From Oscillospiraceae bacterium HV4-5-C5C (GTDB lineage: Bacteria; Bacillota; Clostridia; Saccharofermentanales; Fastidiosipilaceae), in contig JAAVLZ010000007.1 of the NCBI GenBank assembly GCA_012034405.1, positions 1 to 64,000 of the forward strand: a stretch of DNA of 64,000 nucleotides, in the 5' to 3' direction. A model generated the notes under the pieces. The model was not told the DNA's origin and did not search any database. It worked only from the letters and a program-made list of their open reading frames with translations. This document shows, one piece after another, positions 1 through 7,603 of the stretch (its first letter is position 1; each line of letters begins with the position of its first letter). Position numbers and translations under genes: made by a program.

Positions 1-26
1 GCTGCAAGATTTCTCTGAATTTGGTG

Positions 27-55
27 TTGACAAGGTTTTATCCATCCAGTATACT
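27..55 (+). promoter_or_regulatory. Promoter of the tRNA operon
   Basis: A perfect -35 TTGACA (27-32) is followed by a 17-base spacer and a -10 TATACT (50-55). Transcription should start near 62, about 47 bases before the first tRNA. This is the strongest sigma-A promoter in the window and fits a stable-RNA operon. Confidence 0.85.
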
Positions 56-108
56 TTCACTTGCGCTTGAGAAAGCCAAGGTACTGATACTAAAGCAACA
101 CGCACCTC

Positions 109-184
109 GGGAGCTTAGCTCAGCTGGGAGAGCATCTGCCTTACAAGCAGAGGGTCACAGGTTCGAGCCCTGTAGTTCCCACCA
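109..184 (+). tRNA. tRNA-Val (anticodon TAC)
   Basis: This is a 76-base cloverleaf. The acceptor stem GGGAGCT pairs with AGTTCCC, the anticodon loop CTTACAA sits on a TCTGC/GCAGA stem, the T-loop is GTTCGAGCC, and CCA is encoded. It is first of three tRNAs behind one promoter. Confidence 0.97.
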
Positions 185-193
185 AACAAATAC

Positions 194-270
194 GGCGCAG
201 TAGTTCAGTTGGTTAGAATGCCAGCCTGTCACGCTGGAGGTCGAGGGTTCGAGCCCCTTCTGCGTCGCCA
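194..270 (+). tRNA. tRNA-Asp (anticodon GTC)
   Basis: This is a 77-base cloverleaf. The acceptor GGCGCAG pairs with CTGCGTC (one G-T), the anticodon loop reads CTGTCAC, the T-arm is GAGGGTTCGAGCCCC, and the discriminator G is followed by encoded CCA. It lies ten bases after tRNA-Val. Confidence 0.97.
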
Positions 271-304
271 AAAACCGATTCCCAATAAGAATCGGTTTTC
301 TGTT
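271..304 (+). terminator. Hairpin terminator between tRNA-Asp and tRNA-Phe
   Basis: AAAACCGATTC (271-281) pairs perfectly with GAATCGGTTTT (289-299) around a 7-base loop, and T-rich sequence follows. It could terminate or attenuate the operon after tRNA-Asp, or act as a processing signal, because tRNA-Phe begins at 306 with no separate promoter visible. Confidence 0.65.
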
Positions 305-305
305 T

Positions 306-381
306 GCCCAGATAGCTCAGTCGGTAGAGCAGGGGACTGAAAATCCCCGTGTCGTTGGTTCGATTCCGACTCTGGGCACCA
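306..381 (+). tRNA. tRNA-Phe (anticodon GAA)
   Basis: This is a 76-base cloverleaf. The acceptor GCCCAGA pairs with TCTGGGC, the anticodon loop is CTGAAAA, and CCA is encoded. Its antisense strand gives the well-known spurious VGIEPTTR peptide. A serine-recombinase remnant begins within a few bases of its 3' end. Confidence 0.97.
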
Positions 382-385
382 AGTC

Positions 386-571
386 AGACTGACTCGAACA
401 CGGGTCAACAGCAACAAGGTCATGTTCGTGAATGAACGTGACCTTGTTGTTATTTTGGGTGTAGTTGAAATTAAGGTCTGCGTGATCAGGGAACAGAATC
501 ACATTGTTCAGAAACACGTTCACTAATGTCCGCCTGAAGTTCTCGTCCATTTCCGTCACAGTCGAGTCCAT
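386..571 (-). pseudogene. Remnant: C-terminal tail of a large serine recombinase
   Basis: About 60 residues read like the extreme C-terminus of a Clostridial phage or transposon serine recombinase. The pattern FLNNVILFPDH.DLNFNYTQ..NKVTF matches the family's usual F.N.VYLYDDKLVITFNY...KVTL tail. The catalytic N-terminal domain, zinc ribbon and coiled coil are missing. The reading frame is cut at the left inverted repeat of the IS element (575) and runs into the antisense of tRNA-Phe without its own stop. I infer that it is the integrase end of the prophage whose structural genes lie at 1778-3785. The assignment is by motif resemblance only. Confidence 0.55.
411..458 (+). terminator. Terminator of the tRNA operon
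   Basis: AACAAGGTCA (413-422) pairs with TGACCTTGTT (439-448), with an inner GTTC/GAAC stem, and the T-rich run TTGTTATTTT follows. The same bases encode the C-terminus of the recombinase remnant on the other strand, so the fold may serve both directions. Confidence 0.6.
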
Positions 572-574
572 GAT

Positions 575-1777
575 GTTGGTGTAATTTCATCTTTCGGCTG
601 TCCACCAACTACGCTACCTTTCCTTGTTTCTGTCGGATCATTACCGCTGCTGCCCTCGCCTTGTTCTTATCTAGATAATATCCATCCATTGTGAAGTAGG
701 CTTTGCCGCTAATCCAGCATTCATGCTGTTCAAGCAGGAGGCTTCCGATCAGGCAATTGATGCTTGCTTCATTAGGAAATATCCGGATTACACGCTCCCT
801 GCGCCGAATTTCTTCGTTTAGCCGTTCAATGCTATTCGAAGTACGCAGGCGTTTGCGATAAGCTTCAGGCAGGTTGAAAACCGCAGTAATGTCGTCAAAG
901 CCTGAATCCAGTACCGCTGCCGCTTCAGGAGCTACTGGTTCCAACAGATCCAGCAGGGATTCGTGGCGCCGCCAGGCTTCTTCCAAGTCAGGGCTATTAT
1001 AGAGATCTTTCAGACGGGTCTTAATGTCCGACCGTTGCCTGGCTGAAACTTTATCCAGCAGATTACGTGAAAAATGAGTCTGGCAACGCTGCCGCATAGC
1101 ACCATGGACGTGCTCTTTGATCGCCCTGACCCGTCCGCTGTGGTTGTCGGAGACCACCAGATCCACATCGTTCAGCCCTCGCTGCTTCAGCGGCTGAAAA
1201 AAGATCGACCAGGTCTCGTAGCTTTCGCCGTCGCCAGTCACGAAGCCCAACACTTCCCGCAATTCATGCTCGTTTACGCACATTGCAATCAGCAGGCCCT
1301 TACTCCGTACAGCCCCTGCTTCACGTGACTTGGTGTAGATCGCGTCTACGATGATCAATGGATATGCCCGGCTTAGCGGCCTTTCGCGAAAGGCCTGCAC
1401 CGCCGGATCTGACTGCTGACACAAAGCCGACACAGTGCTGTTGGAGAAGCTGGTCCCACACAAAGTTTCAGTTATCTGGCTCACTTTCCGCGTCGACACT
1501 CCCTGAAGCACCCTTTCCATTCAGCTTAGCAGCAAAGCCTGTTCGCTGTGCCCCTAATTGCTCACTGGCTTCGTAGCACCGCGTTGAATCCCTCCTCCAG
1601 AAGCTTTGTGACCGCCTGATCACGATCGCTTTGCATGAGTTCTTTCAGGGTTGTCTCATCCAGAGTCATATTGAGTTGAGCCATGTCCTGCCATCCTTCC
1701 GTATGATTTTGTCCTTCAAAACCGATTGTACCGAAAGGCGAGATGTGGCTCATCTCTCATTTTGAATTTACACCAAC
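575..1777 (-). mobile_element. Degenerate IS256-family insertion sequence
   Basis: Near-identical 15-base inverted ends bracket a mutator-type transposase gene: GTTGGTGTAATTTCA at 575-589, and the complement of TGAATTTACACCAAC at 1763-1777 with one mismatch. The flanking bases (TCCATGAT on the left, TATAAGAA on the right) are not a matching target duplication. The element therefore did not simply hop into one gene. It now joins a recombinase tail on the left to a phage head gene on the right, which suggests a deletion or recombination at the element. Confidence 0.75.
609..1684 (-). pseudogene. IS256-family transposase, internally deleted and frameshifted
   Basis: The N-terminus (from 1684, MAQLNMTLDETTLKEL, AAGGATGG ribosome site) is the usual IS256 start. 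It runs to a stop near 1555. A second frame then carries SEQLGAQR and a third carries GVSTRKVSQITETL through to the C-terminus. About 60-70 residues between the SEQLGAQR and GVSTRKV blocks are missing. The remaining mutator core is easy to recognise: VDAIYTKSREAGAV, a VVSDNHSG segment with the second catalytic Asp, RCQTHFSRNLLDKV, and LRTSNSIERLNEEIRRRERVIRIFPN. The product cannot be functional as read unless frameshifted, and the deletion removes conserved sequence. Confidence 0.85.
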
Positions 1778-2644
1778 TATAAGAACTTTATCATCGCGTC
1801 TGAGGCGCGACAGGAAGCCTATGACGAGCTAGATGTCGAGAAGTACGAGATTGTTGCCACGCTAGACCTGAGAACGTCTGTGATCTGTCAGGACATGGAC
1901 AAGCAGGTGTTTGAGCAGAAGGATTACGCGGTGGGTGTAACCGCCCCACCGTTCCACCCGAACTGCCGCACGTCAACAGCACCCTACTTCGAAGATCTGG
2001 GTAGCACAAGAGCAGCACGCGGCGCAGACGGCAAGACTTATCAAGTGCCGTCTGACATGACGTACAAGGAATGGCACAAGAAGTATGTTGAGGATAACCA
2101 AGAAGCGGAAGCCAAGGAGGAGGGAATACGGAGAGGAAAGCCTACGCAAGAACCTCAAAAGGCTGATCCTGTCAAGATAGAGCGGAACGATAAATCGGAA
2201 ATACCTGAGATTGATTTAGTGCCCGGAAACCAAGTAAGGACGCCGGACATGAAAGATGCAGAGCTGATAAAACCACGAAGAAAAGATAAGACTGACTATA
2301 AGCTTAGTGAGAACGGGACTGTGATGCCAACAAAAGATTGGAAGGGGCAACACAAGAGTATCCCGCAGAATGCGGAACCTTTCGATGTTATAGAAACTAA
2401 GACCAAAGACCAAATAGACAGGACTTTTTACGATGAAAATGGTAAAATACAGAAGCAAATGCATAGTGGAGATCATGGACGGCCAGACCTACATCCATTC
2501 GGAGAACACGGAGAACACGGACATGATTACAAGTGGCCGGAAGGTCAGGAAAAACCGGCGCGCACGATACGAGACCTGAGCGGTGAGGAACAAGTGCAAA
2601 ACAAAGATATTCTAGAAAGGAGTGATCGTGATGACGGTGAATGA
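1778..2644 (+). pseudogene. Phage minor head (SPP1 gp7/MuF-like) protein, 5'-truncated, with toxin-like C-terminal domain
   Basis: The open frame starts directly after the IS right end (YKNFIIASEARQ) and reaches the MuF-type signature: ATLDLRTSVICQDMDKQVF, then VTAPPFHPNCRTSTAPYF. These belong to phage head-morphogenesis proteins that act at the portal during DNA packaging. The usual N-terminal part (about 250 residues) is gone. After a charged linker, the last 90 or so residues form a separate His/Asp-rich module: FYDENGKIQKQMHSGDHGRPD, then a PFGEHGEHGHDYKW stretch. That is the layout of temperate-phage MuF polymorphic toxins (known family architecture). The domain itself I do not recognise. 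Its end overlaps the next gene by 14 bases. A GTG at 1880 or later could still drive a short product containing the C-terminal module. Confidence 0.7.
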
Positions 2645-2858
2645 TTTTAAAAACATGATGATGATAAATGAGCCGGCTTTTGCGTATCACGATGAAGAGT
2701 ATTCAATTTGTTGGCCTGATAATCAGTACCATGTGACCGCATCAGACCATCCCAGCGATATAAACTTCGTGTTTGAGTCTTTGGATGACCTGCTTGATAA
2801 CTGGATGATTCAGGGGCGTCCACTTCGGCAAATTCTTCCTGATATTACGCTGATTTAG
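2631..2858 (+). CDS. Small acidic protein, putative immunity protein of the MuF toxin-like domain
   Basis: The 75-residue product starts at ATG 2631, eight bases after AAAGGAG; a GTG at 2622 lies too close to the site. It overlaps the upstream minor-head gene by 14 bases, so the two are translationally coupled. The protein is acidic and soluble, with an aromatic front (EPAFAYHDEEYSICWPDN) and a tail SLDDLLDNWMIQGRPLRQILP. I know this pattern only as a family of small hypothetical proteins found near phage head genes in Firmicutes. Immunity function is inferred from position, size and coupling, not from a recognised fold. It is intact while its neighbours are broken. A terminator follows at 2880. 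Confidence 0.6.
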   Translation: MTVNDFKNMMMINEPAFAYHDEEYSICWPDNQYHVTASDHPSDINFVFESLDDLLDNWMIQGRPLRQILPDITLI

Positions 2859-2879
2859 CCAATTAATGTTTAACGTTCA

Positions 2880-2908
2880 AGGCGTCTGGAAACCCCAGGC
2901 GCTTTTTA
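2880..2908 (+). terminator. Terminator after the immunity-like gene
   Basis: GCGTCTGG-AAAC-CCCAGGCGC forms a short GC hairpin (2882-2902) followed by TTTTT. A second GC-rich hairpin (GCCCGTCC with GGGGCGGGC, about 2911-2945) follows in the leader of the scaffold gene. Confidence 0.75.
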
Positions 2909-3035
2909 TATGCCCGTCCGCAGGCGCAAGAGCCGGGGCGGGCACTAATTTCGCTGTGCCTGACAGCGACACCAAACAGGCCCCGCAACGCAGGGCATGG
3001 CTGCGACATCAAGGCGAACGGGAAAGGAGCACAGG

Positions 3036-3599
3036 ATGATTAGCAAGGATGCACTTAAGGCAATGGGCTTGACGGACGAGCAGGTGACTAAGGTCATAGA
3101 TGCTCAGACAGAGGACATGAAGGGCTATGTGCCAAGATCGAGGCTTGATGAAGTCACGACGGAAAAAGATGGGTTAAAGACCCAACTTGCAGACCGTGAC
3201 AAGGATATCAAAGCCTTACAGGCAGCCAAAGGCAGTGCATAAGAACTGCAGAAGCAGCTGACAGACTTGCAGACCAAGTACAAGACTGACACCGAAGGCC
3301 TGACCGAGAAGTTGCACGCTCAGCGACTGGACAGCGCACTGGATGCAGCTATCACGGCTGCACACGGCAAGAACCCGAAGGCTATCAAGGCCCTGCTCAA
3401 CCGTGAGGGATTGAAGCTCAAGGATGACGGCACTGTAGACGGCCTTGGCCTGAAGGGCATCCAAAAGAGCTACCCGTACCTATTTGGAGACTGTAAGCCA
3501 GAGATCAAAGGAGCGAACCCCGCAGACGGCTCAGATGGAGTCACGGGCAAAGGGGCAACCGGCATGGAAGCGCAAATAAACGCGATGCTGGGATTGTAA
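3036..3599 (+). pseudogene. Phage scaffolding protein (GP20-like) split by an in-frame stop
   Basis: The start at ATG 3036 follows GGAAAGGAGC. The frame encodes an N-terminal segment MISKDALKAMGLTDEQV and a coiled-coil region (LKTQLADRDKDIKALQ). It then hits TAA at 3240-3242, and the very next codons continue the same frame (ELQKQLTDLQTKYKTD) to a natural end at 3599. Without the stop it would be a 187-residue phage minor structural GP20/scaffold protein, which normally guides capsid assembly and precedes the capsid gene, as here. A single-base change explains the break. Internal restart on TTG 3267 cannot be excluded. Confidence 0.8.
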
Positions 3600-3614
3600 A
3601 AGGAAGGTTAGATA

Positions 3615-3887
3615 ATGCCGATTAACACACTTGAATACTCGAAAATTATGATGGCGAAGCTTGACCAGGCTGCTAAGCGCGGTCTGACATCCGGCTGGAT
3701 GGAGCCGAATGCGGCTCAGGTTACCTACAACGGTGGCGACACCGTGCGCATGCCTGAGATGTCTACAAAAATGAAGGCCAGGTTCATGATTGAAAACTGG
3801 CCTCTATTTCATGGGCGTACCAACCTGGTTACCCAGCGGAGATCGGATCAGCGGACAGCAAATTCGGTTAATCATAAAAATAATTAG
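3615..3887 (+). pseudogene. Phage major capsid protein, N-terminal fragment only
   Basis: ATG 3615 follows AAGGAAGG. The first 50-55 residues (MPINTLEYSKIMMAKLDQAA, SGWMEPNAAQVTYNGGDTVRMPEMSTK) read as the N-terminus of a coliphage-unrelated Firmicute capsid protein of the type that follows GP20 scaffolds. After about 3785 the frame passes into unrelated sequence (FMIENWPLFHGRTNLV) and stops at 3887. The rest of the capsid gene and all downstream tail and lysis genes are absent, so this marks the right deletion border of the prophage. Confidence 0.75.
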
Positions 3888-3930
3888 CATGCCTGATAAA
3901 TTTTACGTAAACCGTTCAGCTGCCGGACGG

Positions 3931-3941
3931 TATGGTATACT
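3931..3941 (+). promoter_or_regulatory. Extended -10 promoter of the Ca2+-ATPase gene
   Basis: TGGTATACT (TGN plus TATACT at 3936-3941) gives an extended -10 element; the -35 region is weak. Start near 3948 would place the GGCAAACC that begins the structured leader at the very 5' end of the transcript. Confidence 0.5.
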
Positions 3942-3947
3942 TTCTGT

Positions 3948-4104
3948 GGCAAACCTTCCGAGAATAGCCCAAAACTATGAGCCGTCGCTTCCCTACGACC
4001 AGAGTTGCCGGAATTTTTTCTACCGGCCTCTCCCTAAGATGGGCGAGGCGGCCGGCTATAGAACGGAAGCCCGACTTGCCAGTGATAAGGGAGGTATCAT
4101 ACCC
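3948..4104 (+). promoter_or_regulatory. Structured 157-base leader of the ATPase gene, possible riboswitch
   Basis: GGCAA at 3948-3952 can pair with TTGCC at 4005-4009 or, alternatively, with TTGCC at 4076-4080, two mutually exclusive closures. Inner elements include GTCG/CGAC (3983-3998) and GCCGG/CCGGC (4007-4026) around a T-rich loop. The GGCAAACC opening recalls the c-di-GMP-I aptamer, but the conserved GGGACGCAAAGC core is not clear, and it does not match the yybP-ykoY Mn2+ consensus often found before such ATPases. I see no long protein in this stretch. Confidence 0.35.
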
Positions 4105-6966
4105 ATGCAAGAGGAAACTCAGAAGCGTCAGATCAGCGCTGAAGAGCTGTACCAGGGAAGCACAGCAGAGTTGCTGACCAGATTAGCCAGTGACCCGGAA
4201 CGGGGATTGTCAGCGACGGAAGCAAGCGCCAGACTGGAAAGCTATGGCCCCAATCGTCTGAAAGAGACTAAAAAGGAACCGTTCATTAAAAAATTGTTGC
4301 GTCAGTTCATGGATTACATGACGCTAATCCTGATTGTCGCCAGCATCATTTCCGGCTTTTTGGGCGACTGGATTGAGGCACTGGTTATTATCGCCATTGT
4401 CATTGTCAATGCTATCCTGGGAGTCTATCAGGAAGGCAAGGCAGAAAAAGCGGTGGAAGCGCTGCAAAAAATGGCCTCTCCACGGGCCAGGGTCTTACGT
4501 GACGGCCGCCAGCAAATGGTGGATTCCGCTGAACTGGTCCCCGGCGACGTTGTTCTGCTGGAGGCAGGTGATGTAGTCCCCGCGGATGTTCGTCTTCTCA
4601 GCAGCGTCAATTTGAAGGCGGAGGAGGCCTCGCTGACCGGCGAGTCCGTGCCGGTGGATAAGGACGCTGCTTTTGCTGCCAGCGGAAAAATCGGTATAGG
4701 CGACCGGCAGAACGCCATGTTCTCCAGTACCAATGTCACATATGGCAAGGGCAAAGCTGTGGTCGGAATGACCGGCGCCCACACTGAAATCGGCCGGATT
4801 GCCGACCGCATTCAGGGTATTCAGGATGAAGAAACGCCCTTGCAGCAAAACCTCAATGGCCTGGGTAAAATCCTGGGCACCATCTGCCTGATTGTTTCGG
4901 CGATTGTCTTTATTGTTGGTGTTATCAGCGGCGGGGAAGTCATGAAGATGTTCATGACCGCAGTTTCCCTGGCCGTCGCGGCGATCCCTGAAGGTCTGAA
5001 TGTCGTCGTCACCATTGTTCTGGCGTTGGGGATGAAGCGGATGGCAGACCGCAATGCGATTGTCAAACGGCTGTTAGCGGTGGAAACACTGGGCTCAGTC
5101 GATGTCATCTGCTCTGATAAAACCGGTACGCTGACCCAAAATGAAATGACCGTTACCAAATTTTACGCCGGCCAGGAAATCTATGATCTTGAAGGCGTCG
5201 GTTACGCGCCCAAAGGAGAGATCAAGCTGAAAGGCAAAGCGGTTGACAGTCTGCCGCCGGTGGTACAACGTCTGCTGACCGTAGCGACTTTGTGTAATGA
5301 CGCGCAGCTACAGGCAAAAGCGGATGGCAGCTATACCATGCTGGGTGATCCGACAGAAGGAGCCATGCTGACGGCCGCTGGCAAAGCCGGCCTGACCAAG
5401 GAGCAGCTTGAAGCTCAGTATCCGAAGCTGGATGAAATGCCCTTTGACTCTGATCGTAAAATGATGACGGTCTTTCATAAGGGGATAGAGGGCCCCGATT
5501 CACTGCTGTCCCTGACCAAGGGCGCGCCAGATATCATCCTGGCCCGCTGCGACCGTGAAATGACCGCTGCTGGCGTGCAGGAATTAACGACCGCCAGACG
5601 GGCTGAGATCATGTCCGCCAATACTGCTTTTGCCCAGACGGCCCTGCGGGTCCTGGCTTTTGCCTACCGCACGCATACAGAGGTAAAACTGGATGAAGCC
5701 GAGCAGCACCTGACCTTTGTCGGTCTGATGGGCATGATTGACCCGGCCCGTCCGGAAGCCCGTGACGCCATTGCCCTGTGCACGCGCGCAGGTATCCGGG
5801 CTGTCATGATTACCGGCGACCACAAGGATACGGCCGTGGCCATAGCTAAGGATCTGGGCCTCATGCGCCCTGAGGATGAGGCCGTGACCGGGGCTCAGCT
5901 GGATGAGATGTCAGATGAAGACCTGCGCAGGATTGTGGATCACACCGCGGTGTATGCCCGGGTTTCGCCTGAGCATAAAGTGAGAATTGTGGCGGCTTTG
6001 AGAGACACCGGCCATATTGCTTCTATGACCGGTGACGGGGTTAACGACGCGCCGGCATTAAAACAGGCTGATATCGGCGTGGCTATGGGCATTACCGGTA
6101 CTGAGGTAGCAAAAGGCGCGGCGGACATGATCCTGACGGATGATAACTTTGCCACCATAGTCAGCGCGGTCTCGGAAGGCCGGGTTATCTTTGCCAATAT
6201 CCGCAAGTTTGTCGCGTTCCTGCTATCCTGTAACGTGGGCGAAATTCTGGTCATTTTCCTGTCCTCCATGATTTTGGGACCGACATTTGCGCCGCTGACG
6301 CCCATCCAGCTACTCTGGCTGAACCTGGTGACGGACAGCTTCCCGGCTTTGGCGCTGGGCAATGAAAAAGCTGAAACGGATATCATGGACCGGCCTCCCC
6401 GGCCGCGCAGCGAGCACATCATCAATAAACCCATGGTGCTGCAAATTGTGGTTCAATCGCTGGCTATTTTCTTAGCTGTCTTTGCCGCCTTTAATATCGG
6501 CCGTTATGTTTATCCGGATTATGTGACGGATGACCGCGGCGAGGTCGTTTACGTGACCGACGCGGAGGGCAATGAAACCCCGCAGCTGCAGGAGACCTTT
6601 GAATTCTTTGGCCACGGTAACGCCGCCCCTTCAAACGGAGCGGAAACCTACGCCTTTGTGGTCCTGATTATGGCGGAGCTGCTGAGAGCGTTCAGTTGCC
6701 GGTCTGACCGCCATTCGGTCTTCAGCATGGGTTTCTTCAGCAATCAAACCCTGGTGAAGGCGACGCTGCTGTCTTTTGCGCTGGTTATGGTGGTGTTGTA
6801 TGTGCCATTCCTGGAACCGATTTTTAATACTGTACCGCCTACGTTAAAAGACTGGGGGATCATGATTCCCTTGATGCTGGTGCCGTTTATTATCGGTGAG
6901 CTCTTCAAGGTGATTTATTACCGCAAGGACAATGATGCGGTCCGGCAGCGCCAGGCGGGCTTGTGA
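4105..6966 (+). CDS. Calcium-transporting P-type ATPase (SERCA/PMCA-like, type II)
   Basis: The 953-residue pump uses ATP to export Ca2+ (possibly Mn2+) across the membrane. ATG 4105 follows GGGAGGTATCAT; the longer upstream frame is chance. In order: N-terminal cation-ATPase domain, M1-M2 (about 70-115), actuator loop with TGES (178-181), M3-M4 with PEGLN (295-299), phosphorylation site CSDKTGTLT (D338), nucleotide domain, hinge TGDGVND (642-648), then six C-terminal membrane segments. The M5 NVGE and M6 NLVTDSFPA motifs supply the acidic and Asn/Thr ligands of both SERCA Ca2+ sites, so Ca2+ is the best guess. PEGLN instead of the common PEGLP is a small deviation. There is an acidic insert between M7 and M8 (YVTDDRGEVVYVTDAEGNE). 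Confidence 0.9.
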   Translation: MQEETQKRQISAEELYQGSTAELLTRLASDPERGLSATEASARLESYGPNRLKETKKEPFIKKLLRQFMDYMTLILIVASIISGFLGDWIEALVIIAIVIVNAILGVYQEGKAEKAVEALQKMASPRARVLRDGRQQMVDSAELVPGDVVLLEAGDVVPADVRLLSSVNLKAEEASLTGESVPVDKDAAFAASGKIGIGDRQNAMFSSTNVTYGKGKAVVGMTGAHTEIGRIADRIQGIQDEETPLQQNLNGLGKILGTICLIVSAIVFIVGVISGGEVMKMFMTAVSLAVAAIPEGLNVVVTIVLALGMKRMADRNAIVKRLLAVETLGSVDVICSDKTGTLTQNEMTVTKFYAGQEIYDLEGVGYAPKGEIKLKGKAVDSLPPVVQRLLTVATLCNDAQLQAKADGSYTMLGDPTEGAMLTAAGKAGLTKEQLEAQYPKLDEMPFDSDRKMMTVFHKGIEGPDSLLSLTKGAPDIILARCDREMTAAGVQELTTARRAEIMSANTAFAQTALRVLAFAYRTHTEVKLDEAEQHLTFVGLMGMIDPARPEARDAIALCTRAGIRAVMITGDHKDTAVAIAKDLGLMRPEDEAVTGAQLDEMSDEDLRRIVDHTAVYARVSPEHKVRIVAALRDTGHIASMTGDGVNDAPALKQADIGVAMGITGTEVAKGAADMILTDDNFATIVSAVSEGRVIFANIRKFVAFLLSCNVGEILVIFLSSMILGPTFAPLTPIQLLWLNLVTDSFPALALGNEKAETDIMDRPPRPRSEHIINKPMVLQIVVQSLAIFLAVFAAFNIGRYVYPDYVTDDRGEVVYVTDAEGNETPQLQETFEFFGHGNAAPSNGAETYAFVVLIMAELLRAFSCRSDRHSVFSMGFFSNQTLVKATLLSFALVMVVLYVPFLEPIFNTVPPTLKDWGIMIPLMLVPFIIGELFKVIYYRKDNDAVRQRQAGL

Positions 6967-6980
6967 TCCCACCAGAATGG

Positions 6981-6989
6981 TGCTACAAT
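6981..6989 (+). promoter_or_regulatory. Extended -10 promoter of secG
   Basis: TGC followed by TACAAT, 38 bases upstream of the secG start, resembles an extended -10. No good -35 is visible. Confidence 0.4.
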
Positions 6990-7027
6990 AAATTGCATTT
7001 TAAATCATGGCTCCGGAGGAGATATTT

Positions 7028-7267
7028 ATGACAGCCTTGGCTATTGTTTTAGCAGTTCTGGATGTGTTGTTGTGCATCGTTTTGGTGACGCTGGTCATCA
7101 TGCAGGAGGGCAACTCTGAAGGCCTGGGCTCCATTGCCGGCGGAGCGGATACCTTTTTTGGCCATAACAAGGGGCGGGCGATTGACGGTAAACTGAAACG
7201 GATTACGACCATCCTTTCTATCGTTTTTGTCGTGATGACGATTGTTCTTTATGTTGTGATCAAGTGA
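7028..7267 (+). CDS. secG: Preprotein translocase subunit SecG
   Basis: The 79-residue membrane protein has two hydrophobic helices (about 2-22 and 56-78) joined by the conserved cytoplasmic loop MQEGNSEGLGSIAGGADTFFG, the SecG hallmark. It assists SecYEG in protein export. ATG 7028 follows GGAGGAGATATTT; a longer frame from 7007 has no ribosome site. secG followed by rnr is a conserved Firmicute order, though smpB and tmRNA, which usually come next, are not found here. Confidence 0.93.
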   Translation: MTALAIVLAVLDVLLCIVLVTLVIMQEGNSEGLGSIAGGADTFFGHNKGRAIDGKLKRITTILSIVFVVMTIVLYVVIK

Positions 7268-7286
7268 AATTGTCCTGATCAGCAGG

Positions 7287-7333
7287 ACGGAGACCGCGGC
7301 CCCGGTACAGGACGGCCCGGTCTCCGTTTTTTT
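7287..7333 (+). terminator. Terminator after secG
   Basis: ACGGAGACCG (7287-7296) pairs with CGGTCTCCGT (7318-7327), followed by TTTTTTT. This is a strong intrinsic terminator, so rnr needs its own promoter. Confidence 0.9.
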
Positions 7334-7461
7334 GTCTGTGACCGTTGCATCGGCCTGTCCGCTCCCGGAATCCTCCGGCATTTACGTCGTTCCTTTGGCG
7401 GTGATCGGGCGGTGCACAAGCCGGATGATTATTGTTTTTTACCAGAGCATAACCTGGGACC

Positions 7462-7491
7462 GGGACAGCTGCCCTGCCTTAAGGCTATAAT
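7462..7491 (+). promoter_or_regulatory. Promoter of the RNase R gene
   Basis: A -10 TATAAT (7486-7491) lies 18 bases after GGGACA (7462-7467), a weak -35. The 110-base leader that follows contains a CCGCAG/CTGCGG hairpin (7519-7540). Nothing else is seen between the secG terminator and this promoter. Confidence 0.5.
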
Positions 7492-7603
7492 GGGGACAGG
7501 ACTAAAGCCGGCTCCGCGTACCGCAGCCCCAGAGACTGCGGCGGAGGCCGCTTGACTGCCGCGCCGGTCGCGGTTGCCTGCAGGGGAAAGGAACCTCACA
7601 CAA

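Noticed and set aside
317-571. 84-residue minus-strand ORF crossing tRNA-Phe as one gene
   Set aside because: The last part is the well-known spurious translation of tRNA-Phe antisense; only the recombinase-like part is kept, as a remnant.
575-1777. Target-site duplication of the IS element
   Set aside because: The 8-9 bases outside each end do not match, so no duplication is claimed.
3790-4104. 105-codon N-terminal extension of the Ca2+-ATPase
   Set aside because: It covers the promoter and leader, has no P-ATPase resemblance, and the ATG at 4105 has a good ribosome site.
3948-4104. yybP-ykoY Mn2+ riboswitch before the ATPase
   Set aside because: The family's conserved loops are not found; only a generic structured leader can be supported.
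7334-7603. smpB or tmRNA in the secG-rnr neighbourhood
   Set aside because: The usual genes of this cluster were looked for on both sides of rnr; no SmpB motif or tmRNA-like ends are present.
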